In this document: piece after piece, positions 45,077-57,305 of the stretch
Layout of the letters: the number at the start of each line of letters is the position of its first letter
Position numbering within the stretch: position 1 is the first letter of the stretch
Origin: Trichaptum fuscoviolaceum
Taxonomy: Eukaryota > Basidiomycota > Agaricomycetes > Hymenochaetales > Trichaptaceae
Direction of reading: 5' to 3'
Length of the DNA stretch: 64,000 nucleotides
NCBI GenBank assembly: GCA_910574455.1
Contig: CAJSYZ010000002.1
Location: 6,387,889-6,451,888, forward strand
Program-made: the position numbers and the translations under genes
Notes under the pieces: generated by a model
The model's database searches: none
The model's input: only the letters and a program-made list of their open reading frames with translations
What the model was told of the DNA's origin: nothing

Positions 45077-47789
45077 ATGATGAGCCCCATACCCGAGCGG
45101 AAACGTGAGCATCTTCGGACTTTTCTTGCGCGCTGTGGAAACATCCTAACGGATTTGATTTGTAGGCGCGGCGACTGCGACGAGCCTCGCGAAAGAAGAA
45201 GCAGGAGCGGGGTCAGAAACGACTTCGTCTGTTGAACTCCCTCTCGCAACGTCGGCTCCGGCATTGTCGACCAAGCTCTCTTCATCCAAGCTCTCTTCGT
45301 CCGTTTCTTCAACCAAATCTACACACACATCCGTAGCGGCAACCACATTCACTTCCAAGTCTTCGCCCTCGTCCATCGCAGCGACGTCCACTCTTTCTCT
45401 CTCCTCATCTGTGTTGTCAAAATCACGATTTACGACTTCTACGATTACACCAAACTCAAGCTCGAGCTCATCCTCAAGCTTATCTTCAAGCTCATCCACA
45501 CCCGTATCAACGTCATCGGGATTCACATCCTCACGTACCCATACCACCGAGCACGCAGGAGCTGAGTCGACCCAGGCCACGAGTTCGACATCGTCTGCGA
45601 CTTTGTCTTCAGCAGCAACGGCGACTTCAAGCGTGGCTGAGGCTTCGAAATTGAGCAGCGCGACGGGCTCTGCGTCTGCGAGGACGAGTCCGGTCGCGAC
45701 CAAGGGGGTGGTGGCATCGTCTACGTGAGTTTCCTCAATTTTAATTTCTATTCCTCCTCTCCTCGTCGATATTGACTTGACACATCTCCGCTTTGGTGCG
45801 AACAGGGCGTCTGAACCCGTACCTTCGACGACTGCGCTTACGAGGACGGGGGTGGAGGTATCGAGTTCGAGCGCGGCGGGAGGCCTGAGCCTGACTGACT
45901 CTTTCGCGTCCACGTCTGCGAGCAGATCGGGCTTGGGATCGAGCACGGCGCGGGGAGTTGCAACTGAGGCTGCGAGTACTTCTGCGGCGACGATTACGAG
46001 CTCATCGACGACGCCCACACCCACGCCCACGACCTTGACCGCGACCGCGACTAGAGATCCGCCCAAATCGTCTTTGTCTTCAGCTGCGAGTTTGCGTGTA
46101 GAAAGCACGTCCACGTCCGCGGCTGGGTCGACGGGGGTGATTGGTCCGAATGGGAGCGGAGGAGCTGGGACGGAATCGGACACTGCTTCAGCTTCTTCTA
46201 GTTCCGCTACCACGGCGAAGACGACGAGCAGCACGAGCGCAAGCGCGTCCCTCGCTTCGTCGAGTTCACGCACGAGTTCGCGCACGGGGTCTCACAGCGA
46301 GAGTACCAGATCTAGTGCGGCACAATCGACGTTGACGACGACGAGGGAATCGCTGACTTCAACGGAGGCGGTGCCGAGCTTGGCGAGCTCAACTGTCTCA
46401 GCGGCGTTCGAATCCGGGTCCGCGTCTGAGAGCGCGAATGCGGGCTTTTCGCACTCGGTCACGCGTAGTAGCTTGAGTGCGGCCTCTGCGTCCGCGGTTG
46501 GTTCTGCCCCTGCGTCTGCGTCTGCGTCATTGGGAGACACTGGCGGTGTGCCTACCTCAGTCTCATTCTCAGCCTCAGCCTCAGACGCTCTGTCGAAGAG
46601 CAGTGCGGCTGCGTCTTTCGTGCCTAGTGCGTCTGTGTCCCCATCATTGTCGTCGGTCAGCTTCTCGACATCTGCAAGCCAGGTCCAGAGCATCTCCACA
46701 TCCGCCTCCGCATCACTGATCTCAAGCAAGCCACTTACGTCCGGGCGCTTCAAAACCTCAACCGCAACCGCGAAGAGCGCTAGTCCCAGCGCTAGCGCGG
46801 AGCGTAGTGCGTCAACATCATCGCTCTCCGCGTCGGGCTTGCGTCCTTCGCTCGGCGGGTTCTCGGGCACGGCTAGTGCGAGTGCGACGGCGGTGGGAAG
46901 TGGGAGCGGAGTATCTGCCAGTGCTACTGCTACGTCTACCACGGCGTCTACCTCTGTGTTTTCATCTTCATCTGCGTTAGAGAGTGCTAGCGCCCGCTTT
47001 TCCTCGGCCTTTTTCACACCGAGTGGGTCCGTGGCCCATTCTGCTGCGTCCTCAGCGTCCTCGGGCGTGGCGATCGATGTTGCGACGCCCGCGGCGGTGT
47101 CGGGGAGTGAGAGCCGGTCGACGGTGCGCCATACACGCACGAGCAGCGCGTCGCTGAGCGCAAGTACGACGCCTTCAGCGTCTGGGTCTGGGTCTGGGTC
47201 TTTCCTCTCCGCGTCGTCCTCGAATGCTCCTTTCTCATTTTCAGCATCTGCGTCCGCAAGCGCACCCGTCAGCGTCAACACATCGGCGACGTCTCTCGTC
47301 TCGAGCTTCTTCACGCCTTCTTCGAGCGCGAGTGCGAGTGCGAGTGCAGAGACGACGGCGACGCTGACGCCGAGCTTCTTCACGCCGTCGACTGTCATAC
47401 CCTCGTCTACTGGTATCCAGACATCGAGCCGTGCAAAGCACACTTCAGATTCTTCGCCAGGCAAGACAGTGCACCGGTCGAGCAGCGCAAGCGCCTCGCA
47501 GGCGACGTCCGCCACTGTCTCGGTCTCAGCTTCGGGCAGCTTTTCGGCCACTGCTGTGCCAAATGCGACGGTCTCTGCTTCAGCGCCAGCGTTCTCAGAT
47601 TCAGCGTTCTCGGGTCTGTCGTTTTCGGGGAGCGCAGGTTTGCCTAACAGCACGTCGACTGGGTTGCGCCCGAGTCTGTGGAGGCCAGGGCCCGGCAGCA
47701 GAATGAACATGCAAAATCCAGTAGTATATTATGATGTACATATTGTAGTTTATATTAATACAATGTCTTGTTTACACACTATGACCTGA
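45077..47789 (+). CDS. Gene A copy 4: intact Ser/Thr/Ala-rich protein (856 aa predicted)
   Basis: Exons 45077-45104, 45166-45724 and 45806-47789, with introns of 61 and 81 nt that are GT-AG. The exon sum is 2,571 nt, a clean open frame. The protein begins MMSPIPERK and is then dominated by S/T/A with scattered Val and Pro. The C-terminal tail is richer in Tyr, Val and Met and may be read through a missed intron: after the stop there is another open stretch of 58 codons (in unit 1 at 2174-2350) that could be a last exon. No signal peptide, transmembrane helix or enzyme motif is seen. The composition suggests a surface or wall-associated, O-mannosylated protein, but that is inference only. Type 2 sequence, near identical to copy 5. 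Confidence 0.55.
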
Positions 47790-48547
47790 TGCAGAGAGCA
47801 CACCAATTAAGATCGACAGTAAGGCGCTGGCGGGTGGGCTGCAGTATGGGCCGACGGCTGGGTGGGTGCCGCTTGTGAGCTGGCTGAATGGACCGCAGAA
47901 GTATTTACATGGGCGTAATGAGGGAGAGGGATGGAGAATATTGAGGGGCTCGGGGGCTTAGACGCACACCAAGGAATAGTTTGATCTTAATGATCTTGCC
48001 GTATTGCCCGATCCAGTCATGTAGGAGAGTCGAACCTTATCGAGGGGCTCGGGCTTGCAGGACTTGTTGTACAAGGTGAGTGCTGGGCTGGTTTGATGTG
48101 AGACTAAGTAGTCTTCGGAGGTGCACCAAGGCCGTCTCTGAGATTACCGCCAGCGGTACCTCAACCGCGAAGACTGGATGGTCAGATATTAGAGTGTAGA
48201 CAAGATATTATATTGGTGTTAACTACAGTGCAATATGTACATTATAATACACTAATGAAAGTAAAGGTCGGGCAGAGATAGCACGGCAGTCAACTTGACG
48301 AGCTGCTGATGTGTAGCTTAACTTCTTCTTTGCAGTCGGCGCAGCACCACTAACCTGAGTTCGCGGCCCTTGAGTAAACTGAGTCGGTGTGCTTCCAGAC
48401 GTCGAACCAGGCGAGTGATTATGAGCGTATTTCAATCAATAAACAGCGTGATAGCACACCAAGATGATAGAATCCATCTCAGCTTAGGCTGATGGTCTCG
48501 CGAATGTTGGACGCCGTCGTTCTCACTGGGCGTGCGTGCCTCCCCGC

Positions 48548-48970
48548 TCAAAACGCTTCATGACCTCTGCCCTGCTTCGGGGCCATCATGCCCTTGCCAT
48601 CCTTGCCTCTGCCGCTGCGAGAGAGCTTCTGTGGGAGGTAGTTGACCGAGCGTGAGTGGTATCGCCATCGTGGCCAATGGTGTTGGATGGGGTGAGTGAA
48701 CGAAAGGAGTTCTTGCGCGAGCTCAGCAAAGGGTGCATTTGGAGATTCGAGAGACGTGCTTGCGTCGTTGTCTGCGAGGATGCGTTGCTGTGAGGAAGGG
48801 AGCGAGTTAGCATGATGCTGGACATCATGCACCATGCATTGTCAGGACTTGAGTTGTGCGAGTACTTGCTTTGTAGTAAGGTGGCTTGTGTTAAGAGATA
48901 GTGGTCGAAAGTAGAAAGACGCGTCGCATCCATAAACGGACTCAAGTTGACTCTTGCACTCAAATTTCAT
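48548..48970 (-). CDS. Candidate gene D copy 4
   Basis: Same two-exon model as copy 1 with a few substitutions, for example His to Tyr in the basic half, and no indels. Confidence 0.3.
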
Positions 48971-51306
48971 TCGACTTTCAATTACACACAGAGATTCCGA
49001 GTAAAAATCAATTAAATTGCAGAAAAGAATCTATCTACTATATCTCTAACACCTGAAGATATGTAGGCAAATTAATGAGGTGTAATGTAGAAGACAAATA
49101 TAGCTTACCTGCTATAGATCCTTACGGACGAATATGACTATGGACTGCAAGTTAGAATTGGTTGAAGACGGAAGACGAAACAAGATTACCTTGCGACCCC
49201 GCAAATCAGGCGGCGCCACGTACGGGCATAGTCTCGGTATGTACGAGCATAAGTTCCCCCTCTGGTTCCAAGTCGAGTGCTGCAAGTCCAAGTCGAGCGC
49301 CGTGTCCAGAAGACGGAGAAGAATTAAAAAGCGATGCAGTGGGTTAAAAGTCAAAAAGGAGTTTAAAGTGCCGGGCCCGGACTATTACATGCAATTAACT
49401 ACGAAATCAAGAAAATAATCCTGGGATAAAGTCTGTAAGGCAATGGTCAGGTTGTGTTGGCCTGAAGGGAAAGGTCAGAAATGCAAAGACAAGAGAATTA
49501 GTAATTGCTTATCTTTCTCGCACGCGACATGCGTAAGCCCCCGGATCCCAAGTTCAAATCCAAAATCCTAAACGTAACTATGGCAATGTTAAAGGACAGA
49601 CGTAATGAAGAAGCAATGCACTTACCAAGCGCATGGCGGCGCTTGCCAACCAAAAAAATTCCGAGCCCAAATTCGAAGCCATCCGCAAGCTCTAGGTACG
49701 CGTCAGCGAGAGGAAATCAAAGAAGAGAAGTTACGCGCCAGAGAAGAGCCAGGGCGGCATCGAGGAAAAGCAAAGGCAGTGTCGAGGACGGGGCTAAGAA
49801 AGACGCGTCAGCGGGCAGAGCGAAGAGCAAAGATAAACTTACAATTTGCACCGCCGAAAGCGGAGAAGAAGGAAAGAGCCAACACCCAAATAGTAGAATC
49901 CCGACGGAGCGGGGAAGAGGCCAAGCTGTACCATTCTGAGAAGTGTGGGCGCACACACTTCAGACATCCACGGGAGCTACCCTACAAGGAGTCTGGCTCA
50001 GACGGAGAACAGCTGGGGCAAGAAGCCCAAGCGCTGCTTGGTGCGGGCACACAAGCTTATATCGTCTGTGAGACCTCGCTTGGATCAGGAGTCTCACGGC
50101 GAAGATCTGATGAGAACAGAAGAAGAGCAACCGCTTCACGGGCTCTCAGGCTGATTCCGCCGCTTTGCAGCTCGCATAGCTAGTGTCGATCAAGCACGTA
50201 ATAAATTATTTTCTTCTTGCTATTCCGTCCTCCCTGCTGGCGTTTCGCCCTGCATGCACCGTCTCCTATAGTTCAGAAGTTGGTGCCCGTAGTTGCATAG
50301 CAGAAACATAGGAATTAATGCAAGTTCTCGAGTGAAGAAAGGTAGACTCATGCAAGTGTGTGCAATAGATTATCGCGCGTTCTGTGCGGCCTGTCATCGC
50401 TTATTTCATGCTTGAAACACTTCTGCTTTGGTGGAGACTAATATAAGAGATTACAGAGCTCCGATTGGTGTCAGGAAGCAGACATGGAAGGTCTAGACAA
50501 CCCGCTGGTCGCTTGCCAAACGGACCCCATTCCATGATTCTCTCGCTTGCAATCTACATGTAAATCCGCCAAATTAGGCGGAGACCCAACAGCCTGACTG
50601 AAGATACTCACTGAAGATCCCTCTCGAAGGGTGTTTAAGCAGGCAAACTGGCTGCTGGCGAAATGAAACCCTCTTTGCAAGGATGCATAGCAGAGAGCAT
50701 TGCCAACCTTCGGAGAAAGTCAGAGAGCGAAATGGGTGTATGGACCGTGTAAACTTCGCCAATTAGCCGATAAATGCTGTCGCTTATTGTAACAGATCTG
50801 CAAATCGGACAGAAATCTGTGTCGAAGACAGAGGGGAACACCGGGAAATCTTGCTGCAATCATTTGCAAGTTCTGTCCCGTTGCATGAAATCCAGCCACA
50901 GAAACGCGGATTTCAATGCATTATTAGGCCAATATACACCTCCAGATTATACAGACAGGTATTGAAAGACTGCAGAACGGGGAGGATGGCTTAAAGACGA
51001 AGAATTCCACGGGCGGGAGAGAAAGCGCCCGTTGGACGGCACATAGCCGAGATCTCTATGTCCGCCGTGTTTAGGCCCGATTTTGCGTTACTTGGCGGTC
51101 CCGTGTGTCGCCTGAGCATAGAAGATGTTGTCAGAATGTGCAAAAAGAAATGTGTCAAGAAGGGTCAACGTGGAAGAGAAGAAACATGCAAACGACGGTT
51201 CACCACCGTTCTCATTCCCAATATAGCAATCCTTTTTTGCAAACCTTCGTCTGTATGTTTTTGCACCTGCTGAGCAGATTTGGGGTTGTATATAGCTTTC
51301 AAATGT

Positions 51307-51558
51307 ATGGTTATAGTGCTTTACTTGCTGTGCATGACTTGCACTCCCGCAAGCGGTGCACACGGAAGAATAAGCTTTAGGCGCAAATTGATGCACTGCT
51401 GCAATGAAGACTTCGACCCGAGATCCATACGGGTGATTGGCTCAGCACCCCTGCCAGTGAATGCTGTGTCTCCTTCTCTTGGTTGTCCGGCCTCACGGAG
51501 ACAATTGCTAACTGGATCTTGCTACTCGAAGAGGGTATGGAATACAATACTTTCTTGA
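51307..51558 (+). CDS. Candidate gene B copy 4
   Basis: Same frame with a 6-base in-frame addition. The hexamer GCCAGT lies a few bases upstream of where copy 1 has it. Confidence 0.35.
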   Translation: MVIVLYLLCMTCTPASGAHGRISFRRKLMHCCNEDFDPRSIRVIGSAPLPVNAVSPSLGCPASRRQLLTGSCYSKRVWNTILS

Positions 51559-52024
51559 TTTTTTATGCATCCAGATATGCTGCAAAGTACATTCCTGAAT
51601 TGAACGCGCAGCTGCTTCTCAAAGACTGTGTCGAGGCATCTAGCCAAAGAGGGCTAGCGTCTCAGGGACATGGTTCCCCTAAAGCCGCCACCTTCGGAGG
51701 TAGTTTACCGCCCCGTGTTGCCCGTGCAGACAATTCTTTCATTTCCAGAGCTGAGACTCGAGAGTCAGACGGGCGATTGGTGCACGGCCCTAAATTACGT
51801 TTGGTACCTTCTGTACATGTCTTCAATCTTGAGAAACCCGTGCATAGCTTTGTATCCGCCAAGCGGCAGTCCGAGCACATTGATGCAAAAACAAAGTGTG
51901 GGTGGTGATTGGCTGAGGGAGCTTCGATTTCTGAATTAGAAAACTAATTAATTCTGGCACCAAACTGGTGTTCCGGGGCCAGATGAGCGTTTGGTGTGAT
52001 GTCCCTGAGCGCGTGGTCCACATA

Positions 52025-52375
52025 ACATCGTATATACGGATTGACACCCTCCGAGCAGCAATATATATATATGGATCAAAGCCCGCTGAGTGAGGCCTGG
52101 ACAGCAATGTATATCAAGAGCACGCGAGCAACACTTTTGGGCACAGTAGAGAGTTGACGCAAGCGGTGTTGCACTATAGAACAAAAGAGATAAGCTAGAA
52201 GAAGCATTAGAAGGCTCCTGATTGTTCTGTTGTGACCCTGAGCTCCTCTGCGTCATTCAGAGGCACCTTCACTGAATTCCTGTAATGCAATATATATATG
52301 TATTTGACGCGGGCGAGCAGCAGTTTAGAGGCCTGACCAGCAATATATATATGTATCGACGCCGGGCGAGCGGCG
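52025..52375. repeat. AT-core motif cluster, unit 4
   Basis: Same arrangement as unit 3, including the changed first motif and the extra TA step. Confidence 0.58.
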
Positions 52376-52609
52376 CTTCTGAGTGCAGTTGCATCAACTT
52401 CCTTCAGCCGGCCTGACCCTGAGCGCGCGCAAAGCGATCGAAATTGACGGACGCACGAGATTAAGCGAGGAAAGAAATATTGCCGAGTAGAACTGAAGCG
52501 AGGCCTCTCGCAACTAGATTGGAATGCGTAGCTCGCACAGACCAAGGGCGATGGCTATAAAGGCTTGCGCGAAGCGGAGACAAGTTCATTAGACCTTCAT
52601 TATGCTGTT

Positions 52610-53299
52610 ATGCTGGCATATTCTCCCTTGATGCCGTCCCTCCTCCCGTGTCATTGCCCTTCACGTTGCATCATTGCAGTTGCCTCCCCTCACTCTATTA
52701 TACTCTTTGCCCTCACTATAATGGAGGTAAGTCCGTCATGCGTAACTAGACAATATGTGGGTGCTTACACGGCCTATTTTTGCATAGATTATGTGTTTGC
52801 ACCGAAGCTCTTCGCCGGACATTGTCTTGGGCCATCTATTTGTGAGTTTATATGACTGTCTCGTGGTAGAAACAGTTACTTAAATTCTATTCAGGTTTTA
52901 CTGGCGAACTCGGCGGGCGCTACGTGGGCGCCTAATCGTCGCAAGACGGTCTTTGTGCTGCAAATGCGCTGGTGCCATGGTTGCGCGTGCAATCGAGTCG
53001 ACATGGTTGAGCCAGGAGTTCCTGGAGTTCTGCACGCAGGACAGAGTGGTTCAAGCAATTGGCTGTGGTGCAGGTATGTCATTTCAGTTGGATTTGACAG
53101 AATAATTGATATTTACATACAGCAATGGCGAATGCGCGGGTGCACATTGCCTAGTATTGCGGCAGCATGCGTTCTCTTCAACTCCTCGATTCCCATATGT
53201 GAGTTGTCCTGACTACGGACAGAGATAGTTCTGTCGCAGAAAGACAAGTCTGCCATGTTCGATTTGAGCCCGGGGACAAGACAATTGCAAGTTCAATAA
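52610..53299 (+). CDS. Candidate gene C copy 4 with alternative Cys-rich C-terminus (161 aa)
   Basis: One extra G near 53023 in exon 3 (52895-53073) changes the downstream frame. With the same introns the frame then passes through all of exon 4 (53123-53198) and, after intron 53199-53239, into exon 5, stopping at 53297-53299. The new segment contains WLWCSNGECAGAHC, a second Cys cluster, instead of ending at the TAG used by the other four copies. Whether this copy is ancestral or mutant is not decidable here. Confidence 0.35.
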
Positions 53300-53584
53300 C
53301 TGCAACTGTTGGGCTGCGATGGCAAATGCTTGCTGGAGGCGGGCGGGTTTGACTATTGCGGCAGCATGCGTTCGATTGCCATAATGTGAGTTGTCTTGAC
53401 TACGGACAGAGATAGAAGCATTGCTTACAATCATCTCACAGAAAGACAAGTCTGCCAACTTCGATACTAAGCCTGCAATGGCGAGGACTTGGTTCCCACG
53501 TTGTAGCGGCCCGCGATGAGTTTGCATTAGCTACTGCACCGCGGCCGTAGTCGGTAGATAGAATGCCAAAGCACGGGGGAGGTC

Positions 53585-53947
53585 ATGCCCGTCCGTGCTA
53601 CAGCACCAACATGTACTGGAAGGGGGTCGTGGACTAGCGACGTTTTTACAAAATCGTGGGAATTCAGACCTTTTATGGCAATTCCAGGCACAAAATGTGT
53701 CACCTTAAGTTTAGGGCCAGTCTTATCTCTTGAAGCGACAAACAGCGACGGTTACGACATCATCAAGATCTCAGCGCCCATGATCAGAGTTAACTTTAGC
53801 CTCTGCGCACACGCAGTCCATGTCGGACTCGCGCCTTGTCCAGGGCGTACCTGCAGATCGAATCCGTGGACACAAGTGATGGCACACTCTTGTACGCAGC
53901 TGATATCCGACGTGACAGTGATCACTCCCAGCCGTCCTATCCTATAG
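53585..53947 (+). CDS. Open frame G copy 4
   Basis: Same length, with Ser to Pro and Val to Ile replacements relative to copy 1. Confidence 0.28.
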   Translation: MPVRATAPTCTGRGSWTSDVFTKSWEFRPFMAIPGTKCVTLSLGPVLSLEATNSDGYDIIKISAPMIRVNFSLCAHAVHVGLAPCPGRTCRSNPWTQVMAHSCTQLISDVTVITPSRPIL

Positions 53948-54604
53948 CGTCGACGAGCGTTGTCCAACCGGGAGTCCGGGAATGTTCGTTTCGCAGAGCG
54001 CCCACCGGCAGCCAAAGCCTGAGCCCCTCCGCCTCGCCTTGTGTTTGTGCTCTATCCGACCTCTGACAGCCCGCATCACATCAGCTTGCCGGTATGATGC
54101 GATGCGTCAGAAAGCCATATGTATCCTCCGTCCCTCAGACCCGCTGCAGGCCACCTGTTGTCCAAGGGGAGTATCCTTGTCTCTTTTCTTTCCTTCACTA
54201 TTCTGAGGTTCGTTAGGTCCGGCTCACCACGAGGTGCGTATTGCTTTTCCTCTTTGCGCGTTGAGCGGAGATACAGGACTGACGATGACACTCACTCTAG
54301 CCTGGCACGCTCCTGGCGAGCAACAAAAGACATAAAAAACACCAAGTCGCACTCGGCCGACTGGGTATCCTTCGTTCATTTCCGTGATTTAGAGGTGCAG
54401 GGGCGCCGGTTGTAGTGGAAGAAACTCAGGCTGGTTGGGGAGGTGCATTCGTTCGTCTTCGTCTTCGTATTTCACAGGTGCGTAGCGCTTGTCTTTTCCG
54501 TCTGGAATGCTGGTTAATATTGCGTGTAGGTTTAATACAGCCATTTACTTCGTTTTTAACTCCTTCGTTCTTTACAAGCTTTTCGGTCTTTTCGCCCACA
54601 CCTA

Positions 54605-57305
54605 ATGATGAGCCCCATACCCGAGCGCAAACGTGAGCATCTCCGGTCTTTCCTTGCGTGCCGTGGAAACAATCTGACAGATTTGATTCATATGCGCAGT
54701 GACTTCGTCGACTGATCTTGCAAAAGGTGATGCGGGAGCGGGGTCAGAGACGACTTCGTCTGCTGAACTTCCTTTGATAACGTCGGCGGCATCGTCGACC
54801 AAGCTCTCTTCATCCATTTCTTCAACCAAATTTACATCCACATCCGTAGCGATATCTGTATCCTCTTCGAAATCTTCGCCCTTGTCCTCGTCCATCGCAA
54901 CGACGTCCACTCCTTCCTCCTTCACTTCCTCTACTACGTCAAAATCACGATTTACGAGTTATACGATTACACCAAGCTCATCTTCAAGCTCATCCGCATC
55001 CACGTCCGCAACCGCATCCTCATCCACGTCATCGGGATTTACATCCTCACGTACCCATACGACCGAGCACGCAGGAGCTGAGTCGACCCAGGCCACGAGG
55101 TCGACATCGTCTGCGACTTTGTCTTCAGCAGCAACGGCGACTTCAAGCGTGGCTGAGGCTTCGAAATTGAGCAGCGCGACGGGCTCTGCGTCTGCGAGGA
55201 CGAGTCCGGTCGCGACCAAGGGGGTGGTGGCATCGTCTACGTGAGTTTCCTCAATTTTAATTTCTATTCCTCCTCTCCTCGTCGATATTGACTTGACACA
55301 TCTCCGCTTTGGTGCGAACAGGGCGTCTGAACCCGTACCTTCGACGACTGCGCTTACGAGGACGGGGGTGGAGGTATCGAGTTCGAGCGCGGCGGGAGGC
55401 CTGAGCCTGACTGACTCTTTCGCGTCCACGTCTGCGAGCAGATCGGGCTTGGGATCGAGCACGGCGCGGGGAGTTGCAACTGAGGCTGCGAGTACTTCTG
55501 CGGCGACGATTACGAGCTCATCGACGACGCCCACACCCACGCCCACGACCTTGACCGCGACCGCGACTAGAGATCCGCCCAAATCGTCTTTGTCTTCAGC
55601 TGCGAGTTTGCGTGTAGAAAGCACGTCCACGTCCGCGGCTGGGTCGACGGGGGTGATTGGTCCGAATGGGAGCGGAGGAGCTGGGACGGAATCGGACACT
55701 GCTTCAGCTTCTTCTAGTTCCGCTACCACGGCGAAGACGACGAGCAGCACGAGCGCAAGCGCGTCCCTCGCTTCGTCGAGTTCACGCACGAGTTCGCGCA
55801 CGGGGTCTCACAGCGAGAGTACCAGATCTAGTGCGGCACAATCGACGTTGACGACGACGAGGGAATCGCTGACTTCAACGGAGGCGGTGCCGAGCTTGGC
55901 GAGCTCAACTGTCTCAGCGGCGTTCGAATCCGGGTCCGCGTCTGAGAGCGCGAATGCGGGCTTTTCGCACTCGGTCACGCGTAGTAGCTTGAGTGCGGCC
56001 TCTGCGTCCGCGGTTGGTTCTGCCCCTGCGTCTGCGTCTGCGTCATTGGGAGACACTGGCGGTGTGCCTACCTCAGTCTCATTCTCAGCCTCAGCCTCAG
56101 ACGCTCTGTCGAAGAGCAGTGCGGCTGCGTCTTTCGTGCCTAGTGCGTCTGTGTCCCCATCATTGTCGTCGGTCAGCTTCTCGACATCTGCAAGCCAGGT
56201 CCAGAGCATCTCCACATCCGCCTCCGCATCACTGATCTCAAGCAAGCCACTTACGTCCGGGCGCTTCAAAACCTCAACCGCAACCGCGAAGAGCGCTAGT
56301 CCCAGCGCTAGCGCGGAGCGTAGTGCGTCAACATCATCGCTCTCCGCGTCGGGCTTGCGTCCTTCGCTCGGCGGGTTCTCGGGCACGGCTAGTGCGAGTG
56401 CGACGGCGGTGGGAAGTGGGAGCGGAGTATCTGCCAGTGCTACTGCTACGTCTACCACGGCGTCTACCTCTGTGTTTTCATCTTCATCTGCGTTAGAGAG
56501 TGCTAGCGCCCGCTTTTCCTCGGCCTTTTTCACACCGAGTGGGTCCGTGGCCCATTCTGCTGCGTCCTCAGCGTCCTCGGGCGTGGCGATCGATGTTGCG
56601 ACGCCCGCGGCGGTGTCGGGGAGTGAGAGCGGGTCGACGGTGCGCCATACACGCACGAGCAGCGCGTCGCTGAGCGCAAGTACGACGCCTTCAGCGTCTG
56701 GGTCTGGGTCTGGGTCTTTCCTCTCCGCGTCGTCCTCGAATGCTCCTTTCTCATTTTCAGCATCTGCGTCCGCAAGCGCACCCGTCAGCGTCAACACATC
56801 GGCGACGTCTCTCGTCTCGAGCTTCTTCACGCCTTCTTCGAGCGCGAGTGCGAGTGCGAGTGCAGAGACGACGGCGACGCTGACGCCGAGCTTCTTCACG
56901 CCGTCGACTGTCATACCCTCGTCTACTGGTATCCAGACATCGAGCCGTGCAAAGCACACTTCAGATTCTTCGCCAGGCAAGACAGTGCACCGGTCGAGCA
57001 GCGCAAGCGCCTCGCAGGCGACGTCCGCCACTGTCTCGGTCTCAGCTTCGGGCAGCTTTTCGGCCACTGCTGTGCCAAATGCGACGGTCTCTGCTTCAGC
57101 GCCAGCGTTCTCAGATTCAGCGTTCTCGGGTCTGTCGTTTTCGGGGAGCGCAGGTTTGCCTAACAGCACGTCGACTGGGTTGCGCCCGAGTCTGTGGAGG
57201 CCAGGGCCCGGCAGCAGAATGAACATGCAAAATCCAGTAGTATATTATGATGTACATATTGTAGTTTATATTAATACAATGTCTTGTTTACACACTATGA
57301 CCTGA
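54605..57305 (+). CDS. Gene A copy 5: intact Ser/Thr/Ala-rich protein (850 aa predicted)
   Basis: Exons 54605-54632, 54700-55240 and 55322-57305, summing to 2,553 nt in frame. Exon 3 differs from copy 4 by one visible residue (Arg to Gly at about 56630). The first intron acceptor used in copies 2-4 (TTGTAG) is changed to CATATG here. The next AG, six bases into the old exon (GCGCAG), keeps the frame and drops two codons. Exon 2 is otherwise its own variant, different from copy 4. Function unknown. Confidence 0.55.

Larger units (their letters stand above)
19386..45805 (+). repeat. Tandem unit 3, interrupted by two insertions
   Basis: Removing the LTR element with one TGTAT copy (10,135 bp) and the TIR element with one TG copy (6,663 bp) from the 26,420-bp span leaves 9,622 bp, the normal unit length. 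The unit therefore gained both insertions after it became part of the array. Pieces: 19386-20482, 30613-32339 and 39001-45805. Gene order in the residual sequence is unchanged. Confidence 0.93.
45806..55321 (+). repeat. Tandem unit 4 (9,516 bp)
   Basis: Same layout as unit 1 but with a type 2 gene A exon 3. It carries a 1-nt insertion in the Arg/Lys-rich frame near 49846, a 1-nt insertion in gene C near 53023, and a patch of clustered differences at about 54010-54215 just before the next gene A. Confidence 0.95.
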
